From positions 1 through 64,000 of the forward strand of contig CANQBV010000005.1 in the NCBI GenBank assembly GCA_947589595.1: 64,000 nt of DNA. Direction: 5' to 3'. The notes under the pieces are model-generated. The model was not told the DNA's origin, did no database searches, and saw nothing but the letters and a program-made list of their open reading frames with translations. Positions 59,573-64,000 of this stretch are shown in pieces. The stretch comes from an uncultured Clostridia bacterium (GTDB lineage: Bacteria; Bacillota; Clostridia; Oscillospirales; SIG627). The translations under genes and the position numbers were made by a program. How positions within the stretch are numbered: position 1 is the stretch's first letter; the number at the start of each line of letters is the position of its first letter.

Positions 59573-60968
59573 AGAAAAGACAGTAGGCAAAGAACTTTCG
59601 GAAAAGCTATCCTATGAGTCAAAATCGGCTTCCAAGCTTTTCAGCAAAGAAGAAAAAGAGGCGGCTTTTGCTTTTGCCGAACCTTACAAACGCTTTTTAG
59701 ACGCTTCCAAAACTGAAAGAGAAGCGGTTAAAACCACTCTGAAAATGGCAAAGGATCACGGCTATGAAGAGTTTTCCTATGAGAAAACCTATCGCCCCGG
59801 CGACAAGATTTATTCTATCAATCGCGGAAAAGCCATTATTTTAGCCCAAATCGGTAAAAAATCGTTGGAAGAAGGCGTGGGGATCATTGCGTCTCATATC
59901 GATTCTCCGCGTATTGATTTAAAACCGAATCCGCTGGTTGAAACCGACCAGATCGCCTATCTGAAAACGCATTATTACGGCGGCATTAAAAAGTACCAGT
60001 GGCCGACCGTACCGTTGGCTCTGCACGGTGTTGTTGTTTTGGCCAGCGGGGAAGTCAAAGAGATCTGCATCGGGGAAGAGGAGAGCGATCCGCTTTTCTA
60101 TATCACCGATCTGCTGCCGCATTTGGCACAAGATCAGATGACCAAAAAGGCTTCAGAGGTCATCAGCGGCGAAAGGCTGAATATTCTGGTTGGATCCTTG
60201 CCGCTTGAAGAAGATATCGAGGCAAAGGATGCAGTCAAGCTGAACGTCCTGCGACTTCTGAACGAAAAATACGGCATGGTAGAAGAAGATTTCCTCTCTG
60301 CGGAGCTGACGCTTGTTCCCGCAATGAAAGCGCGCGATATCGGGCTGGATCGCAGCCTGATCGGCGCTTACGGGCACGATGACCGCGTTTGCGCTTTTCC
60401 GTCTCTTGCGGCTATGTTGGAAACGGAAAACCCCGCTTACACCTCGGTTTTGGTATTGACCGATAAGGAAGAAATCGGCAGCAGCGGCAATACCGGTTTG
60501 AATACAAATTATCTTTATGATTTTCTGTGTGAATTGTGCAAGGACGTCAATCCCCGCAAAGCGCTGCAAAACTCCTGGTGCCTTTCCGCCGATGTTAACG
60601 CCTGCTACGATCCGACCTTTGCTGAAGTGTATGATAAGCGCAACAGTTCCCTTCTGAACCACGGTCTTGTAATTACGAAATACACCGGCGCACGCGGAAA
60701 ATCCGGCACTTCCGATGCTTCTGCCGAATTCGTAGGCAAGATTCGCAAGCTTTTGAATGAAAATCATGTAGCCTGGCAAATCGGCGAGCTCGGCAAGGTC
60801 GATCAAGGCGGCGGCGGTACCGTGGCGCAGTATATTGCAAAACTGAATATCGATGTTGTAGATCTTGGCGTACCGGTGCTCTCCATGCACTCGCCTTTCG
60901 AAGCCATTTCCAAGCTGGATCTTTACAGTACCTACAAGGGGTGCCTGGCATTCTTTCAGCGCGTTTAA
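59565..60968 (+). CDS. M18 family aspartyl-type aminopeptidase
   Basis: A 467-residue dizinc aminopeptidase. The ATG at 59565 overlaps the transglycosylase stop by 8 bp. Motifs are IASHIDSPRIDLKPNPL (His/Asp ligands), HYYGGIKKYQW, IGAYGHDDRVCAFPSL (bridging Asp), LTDKEEIGSSGNTGLNT (catalytic Glu), SADVNACYDPTF, and the C-terminal VPVLSMHSPFEAISK (last His). This is the normal M18 (ApeB-like) layout. It likely acts as a cytosolic dodecamer that trims N-terminal residues; exact preference is not visible. Confidence 0.94.
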   Translation: MTEEKTVGKELSEKLSYESKSASKLFSKEEKEAAFAFAEPYKRFLDASKTEREAVKTTLKMAKDHGYEEFSYEKTYRPGDKIYSINRGKAIILAQIGKKSLEEGVGIIASHIDSPRIDLKPNPLVETDQIAYLKTHYYGGIKKYQWPTVPLALHGVVVLASGEVKEICIGEEESDPLFYITDLLPHLAQDQMTKKASEVISGERLNILVGSLPLEEDIEAKDAVKLNVLRLLNEKYGMVEEDFLSAELTLVPAMKARDIGLDRSLIGAYGHDDRVCAFPSLAAMLETENPAYTSVLVLTDKEEIGSSGNTGLNTNYLYDFLCELCKDVNPRKALQNSWCLSADVNACYDPTFAEVYDKRNSSLLNHGLVITKYTGARGKSGTSDASAEFVGKIRKLLNENHVAWQIGELGKVDQGGGGTVAQYIAKLNIDVVDLGVPVLSMHSPFEAISKLDLYSTYKGCLAFFQRV

Positions 60969-60974
60969 GATTCA

Positions 60975-62216
60975 ATGAATGAAAAAAGTAAAATGCCGGA
61001 GCTTTTAGCTCCGGCAGGTAATTTTGAAAAGCTGCGCTCGGCGTGCTATTTCGGCGCTGATGCAGTCTATCTTTCCGGAAAAGAATTCGGTATGCGCGCC
61101 GCAGCCGGAAATTTTGCGCATGATGAGCTGTGCCAAGCGGCTTCTTTCGTGCATGGTTTGGGCAAAAAGGTTTTTATAACTTTAAATACCATGCCGAGAA
61201 ATAATGAAATCAAGCTTTTGGAAGAATATCTGGAATTTTTGGGGGATGTTAAGCCCGATGCCTTAATTGTAGCGGATTTCGGTGTTTTTTCGTTGTGTAA
61301 AAAACGGATTCCGCAAATTCCGATCCATATTTCCACACAAGCTGCCAACGTTAATTTTCTGTCCTGCGGCGCCTGGTATGACCTGGGCGCGAAACGTGTG
61401 GTGTTGGCACGGGAGCTTTCGCTGGAAGAGATTATCGAAATCAAACTGAAAGCCCCCAAAGAACTGGAAATCGAAGCGTTTATTCACGGTGCCATGTGCG
61501 TTTCTTTTTCCGGAAGATGTCTTCTTTCCGAGTATTATACCGGCAGAGACGCCAATAGGGGGGAGTGTACGCAGCCTTGCCGCTGGATCTATCATTTTGC
61601 GGAGGAAAAGCGGCCGGATGATTTTCTTTCGTGCGAAATTCATCCCGAAGGAAGCTATATTTTTGGTTCTAAGGATCTTTGCATGATCGAGCATATTCCG
61701 GATCTTGTTGCCAGCGGACTGGATAGTCTTAAAATCGAAGGCCGTATGAAAAGCAGCTACTACACGGCCGTTGTTACAAACGCATATCGCATCGCGCTGG
61801 ATGAATACCAAAATTTCGGCAAGGTTGCAACTCCGGTTTCACTTTTGCAAAAAGAGCTCAATTCTGTTTCTCACCGGCAATACAGCACCGGTTTTTATTA
61901 TCATCCGATCTCAAGCGAATCCAATTTGGCAGATAACGCCGGATATATTGGTGAAAAATCGTTTCTTTGCACAGTAGAATCCTATGATCCGAAAGAAAAA
62001 ATTGCTGTATGCCGACAAAAAAATAAGTTTGGTATTGGCAGCGTGTGTGAAATCATAACACCGGGTAAAACCGGAAGAGTTTTTGCCGTGGAAAGAATGA
62101 TGGATCTGGACGGAAATCCAATCGACGCCTGTGCACACCCGCAAATGTTATTTCAAATTTCACTCGATTTTGAAGCGCATCCGGGCGATCTGATCCGCGG
62201 ATCCGCAAATGTCTAA
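60975..62216 (+). CDS. U32 family protein (peptidase-like, RNA hydroxylation type)
   Basis: A 413-residue U32 protein. Pattern: LLAPAGNFEKLRSACYFGADAVYLSG (about 10-35), HISTQAANVNFLSCGAWYDLGAKRVVLARELS, and the cluster-type Cys set GAMCVSFSGRCLLSEYYTGRDANRGECTQPCRW (about 172-204). KDLCMIEHIPDLVASGLDSLKIEGRMKS follows. The four Cys suggest an iron-sulphur site, as in TrhP/RlhA-type tRNA or rRNA hydroxylases. Older annotation calls the group collagenase-like peptidase. It lies 6 bp after the M18 gene and is likely co-transcribed. Confidence 0.92.
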   Translation: MNEKSKMPELLAPAGNFEKLRSACYFGADAVYLSGKEFGMRAAAGNFAHDELCQAASFVHGLGKKVFITLNTMPRNNEIKLLEEYLEFLGDVKPDALIVADFGVFSLCKKRIPQIPIHISTQAANVNFLSCGAWYDLGAKRVVLARELSLEEIIEIKLKAPKELEIEAFIHGAMCVSFSGRCLLSEYYTGRDANRGECTQPCRWIYHFAEEKRPDDFLSCEIHPEGSYIFGSKDLCMIEHIPDLVASGLDSLKIEGRMKSSYYTAVVTNAYRIALDEYQNFGKVATPVSLLQKELNSVSHRQYSTGFYYHPISSESNLADNAGYIGEKSFLCTVESYDPKEKIAVCRQKNKFGIGSVCEIITPGKTGRVFAVERMMDLDGNPIDACAHPQMLFQISLDFEAHPGDLIRGSANV

Positions 62217-62242
62217 AAAATTTTGTATAATTGGAGAATGTT

Positions 62243-62545
62243 GTGATAGAGCTTCGAAGCGAGGAATTCAATGCAAAGGTTGCATCCGGGCAGAAGCTGC
62301 TCTTATATTTTTATAGGAAAGAATCACCGTCGTGTCAGCTGCAGCAAGCTGTCTTAGAGGAAGTTGACCGTCTGATATCCAAGCCGTTTACTATTTATTG
62401 CATCAATTCAGCACTGGAAACAGAGTTAAACCGCTTATTTGACATTCAGGAAGTACCTGAATTGATCGTAATCCAGAACAAAAGAATCTATAAGCGTACA
62501 AAGGGCTTAACACCGTATCAGGACGTTTTAAATTTATTAAAATAG
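62243..62545 (+). CDS. Thioredoxin-fold protein with a single active-site Cys
   Basis: A 100-residue protein. The start is the GTG at 62243 behind TTGGAGAATGTT. The fold is thioredoxin-like: KLLLYFYRKESPSCQLQQAVLEEV, then PFTIYCINSALETELNRLFDIQEVPELIVIQNKRIYKRTKG with the cis-Pro equivalent (VPE). The CxxC motif is reduced to SPSC, so disulphide exchange with two Cys is not possible. It may be a monothiol or binding variant. It follows the U32 gene after 26 bp. Confidence 0.75.
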   Translation: MIELRSEEFNAKVASGQKLLLYFYRKESPSCQLQQAVLEEVDRLISKPFTIYCINSALETELNRLFDIQEVPELIVIQNKRIYKRTKGLTPYQDVLNLLK

Positions 62546-62580
62546 AAACCAAAATAAATAAACAATATTCTTACATAAAT

Positions 62581-62612
62581 AAAGTCAATGGAACATACCA
62601 TTGACTTTTTCA
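62581..62612 (+). terminator. Terminator after the thioredoxin-like gene
   Basis: AAAGTCAATGG, AACATA, CCATTGACTTTTT; ends the rnpB-side run of plus-strand genes. Confidence 0.85.
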
Positions 62613-62726
62613 TTTTTTACTAAAAAGAGCGTGGAAGCATATCCGAGCTTACAAGGCTACGACAGTCTTGTGCCTAAGGGGCAATTTGACTGTATCTCTG
62701 CCATATCTCAAACAATCACTTCTCTA

Positions 62727-62990
62727 AATTATACAAAATTTTCATTTTGTATAATTGACACTGTCCAAAAAAGCGGGGCTTCGCCCTTGTCCCCTTTTTT
62801 GGCCGTGTTCAATTACAAGTCTCCGAAAGTTTTTTTTGCTGCCTGGGTTCTCCTTACCTTGGCAAAAAAACTTTCTCCGTTCCAAAATGATAGTATTTTG
62901 TTTGGGCTGGTGGGATCGATACCTTTTTACTTACGCCTAGGTTCCGCTACTGTCATTCTCCTTTCCGGCTCGGCACTCACCATAGCCATT
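62727..62990 (-). ncRNA. Structured intergenic element, candidate ncRNA or palindromic repeat
   Basis: The 616-base gene-free stretch 62613-63228 contains unusually dense inverted repeats. A perfect 12-bp repeat lies at 62727-62738 / 62745-62756. A long imperfect one lies at 62753-62779 / 62784-62814 around a GGGGC-TTCG-CCC core. A third is at 62825-62839 / 62861-62875 (GAAAGTTTTTTT-GC). On the minus strand a possible RNA core is closed by GGCT and GGTG (62987-62978) with CACC and AGCC (62912-62905). The frame 62601-62996 has no family sense. Orientation is uncertain. From 63001 to 63228 I see only a short ACAGG/CCTGT hairpin near 63198. Confidence 0.45.
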
Positions 62991-63228
62991 TTATAGTTAC
63001 ATTTCTTTCAAAACGTGCCGTTGCTTCATCGTTCGAAATTTTCCCGGTTACGGCCGTCTGGCGGTTTGGAACTGTCGTGAGAATAACAAGTATGGATAAA
63101 TGGCATGCTCTCCCTTTTGAATCAAAGAGTCATAATGGCGGTGAGAACGAAGCCTTGCGGCAGATTTGAAAATTTCAAAAACATATTTTTTTCTTTACAG
63201 GGTAAACTACCTGTGAGGTGAAAGTTGA

Positions 63229-63399
63229 ATGTTTGACATTGAATGCAGGAAAGACTGTGTTTATCGCGAAAATGAATCCTGTAAACTGAAAATTGAACCG
63301 TATAATTCGATTTTCCCGGTGAAAAAAATCGCTTGCATTTATTACAACCAAGATTTAAAAAACCAGAAAAAGCATTACGATTTGCCACCGACTTTATAA
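63229..63399 (+). CDS. 56-residue Cys-rich small protein
   Basis: A short frame with a good ribosome site (GTGAGGTGAAAGTTGA before the ATG at 63229), ending TAA at 63399. The product begins MFDIECRKDCVYRENESCKL; with Cys36 there are four Cys (6, 10, 18, 36) in a C-x3-C-x7-C-x17-C pattern. This resembles small metal- or cluster-binding proteins of Clostridia often found near spore genes. The C-terminus is polar (QDLKNQKKHYDLPPTL). It ends 45 bp before spoVAC. The family is not recognised. Confidence 0.6.
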   Translation: MFDIECRKDCVYRENESCKLKIEPYNSIFPVKKIACIYYNQDLKNQKKHYDLPPTL

Positions 63400-63444
63400 T
63401 TATAACAAAATTCTAACGAATATTCAAACGAAAAGGAGATTTGC

Positions 63445-63909
63445 ATGACGAATCAATCCTATGAAAAATATTCAAAAAAGAAAGCTAAAAAATCTCCACT
63501 ATTGAAAAACATTTGTTTTGCTTTTTTAGTGGGCGGTTTGATCTGTACCTTGGGGCAAGCAATACTGAATTGCTACTTGGCGCTCGGAATCGATAAAGAA
63601 CGCGCCGCTTCCCTGCTCTCAATTACTCTGATTTTTCTTGCCTGTCTGTTTACTGGATTTGGTCTTTTTGACCGTTTGGCAAAGCATGCCGGCGCCGGCA
63701 CTTTGGTGCCGATCACCGGGTTTGCCAACGCCATGTGTTCGCCTTCGATCGATAATAAAGCGGAAGGATATGTTTTGGGCGTCGGCGCGAAAATGTTTGT
63801 GATCGCGGGCCCGGTAATTGTATATGGTACCTTAACCTCGATTTTACTGGGAATTGTGATATATGTATTATCCCTTTTCGGAATCGACATCATCCATTTA
63901 ATCGTATAA
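63445..63909 (+). CDS. spoVAC: Stage V sporulation protein AC
   Basis: A 154-residue membrane protein of the SpoVA channel that moves dipicolinic acid into forespores and out during germination. Features are a charged N-terminus (YEKYSKKKAKKSPLLKNICFAFLVGGLICTLGQ), four to five helices, and GAGTLVPITGFANAMCSPSIDNKAEGYVLGVGAKMFVIAGPVIVYG, the SpoVAC/SpoVAE core. AAAAGGAGATTTGC precedes the ATG. spoVAD follows after 22 bp. This shows that the organism is a spore former. Confidence 0.95.
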   Translation: MTNQSYEKYSKKKAKKSPLLKNICFAFLVGGLICTLGQAILNCYLALGIDKERAASLLSITLIFLACLFTGFGLFDRLAKHAGAGTLVPITGFANAMCSPSIDNKAEGYVLGVGAKMFVIAGPVIVYGTLTSILLGIVIYVLSLFGIDIIHLIV

Positions 63910-63928
63910 AACATTTAATCGTACAAAA
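63895..63928 (+). repeat. 17-bp tandem duplication across the spoVAC stop
   Basis: CATTTAATCGTATAAAA (63895-63911) is repeated as CATTTAATCGTACAAAA (63912-63928), with one mismatch. The first copy holds the stop codon. Confidence 0.7.
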
Positions 63929-63931
63929 GTT

Positions 63932-64000
63932 ATGAATAGAAAAGTATTTGAATTTCAATCAAAACCCGGAATTCTTTCCTCCTGCGCGGTAGGCGGACGA
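63932..64000 (+). CDS. spoVAD: Stage V sporulation protein AD, 5' part
   Basis: A frame open from the ATG at 63932 to the end of the window, 23 codons. The start MNRKVFEFQSKPGILSSCAV has the shape of SpoVAD N-termini (short charged lead, aromatic, Pro, Ile, small residues before a Gly-Gly). The gene order spoVAC-spoVAD supports it. The remainder lies outside the window. Confidence 0.65.
   Translation, partial: MNRKVFEFQSKPGILSSCAVGGR

Noticed and set aside
62601..62996. 131-codon plus-strand open frame
   Set aside because: It begins in the terminator, lacks a ribosome site, and runs through the inverted repeats. Its product has no family pattern and is probably a by-product of the structured element.
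63122..63388. 88-codon minus-strand open frame
   Set aside because: It covers the better supported 56-residue gene on the other strand, has no ribosome site and no recognisable pattern.
1..64000. CRISPR array, tRNA genes, insertion sequences, prophage or integrase
   Set aside because: No regularly spaced direct repeats, no tRNA-like TTCGANNC arms in gene-free regions, and no transposase, integrase or phage structural motif in any frame.

Overview
The window looks like the chromosome of an anaerobic, spore-forming Gram-positive bacterium of the class Clostridia (Oscillospirales or Christensenellales-like by overall feel; the exact taxon is inference). The evidence is: a spoVAC gene and the start of spoVAD at the right edge; a flavodiiron/flavin-reductase/rubredoxin oxygen-detoxifying fusion; a class A RNase P RNA followed by ireB; small Firmicutes families (DUF378, DUF421/DUF4363, DUF554, DUF951, DUF1836); the non-mevalonate pair ispD-ispF; and many TTGACA-N17-TATAAT-type promoters with strong GGAGG ribosome sites. 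No rRNA, tRNA, CRISPR array, insertion sequence or prophage gene was found. Most of the window is housekeeping backbone, densely packed with 1, 4 or 8 bp start/stop overlaps.

Layout. 0-2.6 kb: dnaX-ybaB-recR. 2.6-5.4 kb, minus strand: DUF378 and a two-gene envelope operon (HAAS/DUF1700-like plus DUF4097-like). 5.5-8.1 kb: thyA-folA, then DUF421-DUF4363. 8-10 kb: a small membrane protein, an MBL-fold lipoprotein and a frameshifted YgjP-type metallopeptidase. 10-12.2 kb: pyrR-uraA behind a PyrR-like attenuator. 12.3-18.8 kb: a heterodimeric ABC exporter, an M20 peptidase and the flavodiiron fusion. 18.8-22.5 kb, minus strand: O-antigen-ligase-like protein, maf, M20D amidohydrolase, DUF554. 22.8-26.4 kb, minus strand: pcrA and a PRK06851-type ATPase. 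26.5-31.5 kb: DUF1836-SPFH, a secreted-type nuclease operon, a DtxR-like regulator with a clear palindromic operator, and an LRR protein.

31.7-37.8 kb holds the most unusual gene, a 1394-residue protein with the full architecture of a DUF4011-type superfamily 1 helicase-nuclease but with essentially every catalytic motif replaced. It is followed by two membrane proteins and birA. 37.8-43.4 kb: a 35-residue membrane peptide, an orphan solute-binding lipoprotein, ispD-ispF and valS. 43.6-50.6 kb: a 2308-residue NdvB-like beta-1,2-glucan synthase. 50.6-55 kb, minus strand: murD followed by three M42 peptidase homologues, the last of which has lost all metal ligands. 55-62.5 kb: rnpB, ireB, DUF951, prfA, tsaC/sua5, coaE, a lytic transglycosylase, an M18 aminopeptidase, a U32 protein and a thioredoxin-like protein. 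62.6-63.2 kb is a gene-free, highly structured stretch (candidate ncRNA or repeat element). The window ends with a 56-residue Cys-rich protein, spoVAC and the start of spoVAD.

The strongest leads are the pseudo-helicase at 31710-35894, the M42 trio with a pseudo-enzyme at 50568-53549, the structured intergenic element at 62727-62990, the DtxR-type operator at 29498-29516 and the dnaX slippery site at 1270. All family assignments rest on motif recognition from memory; no search was run.
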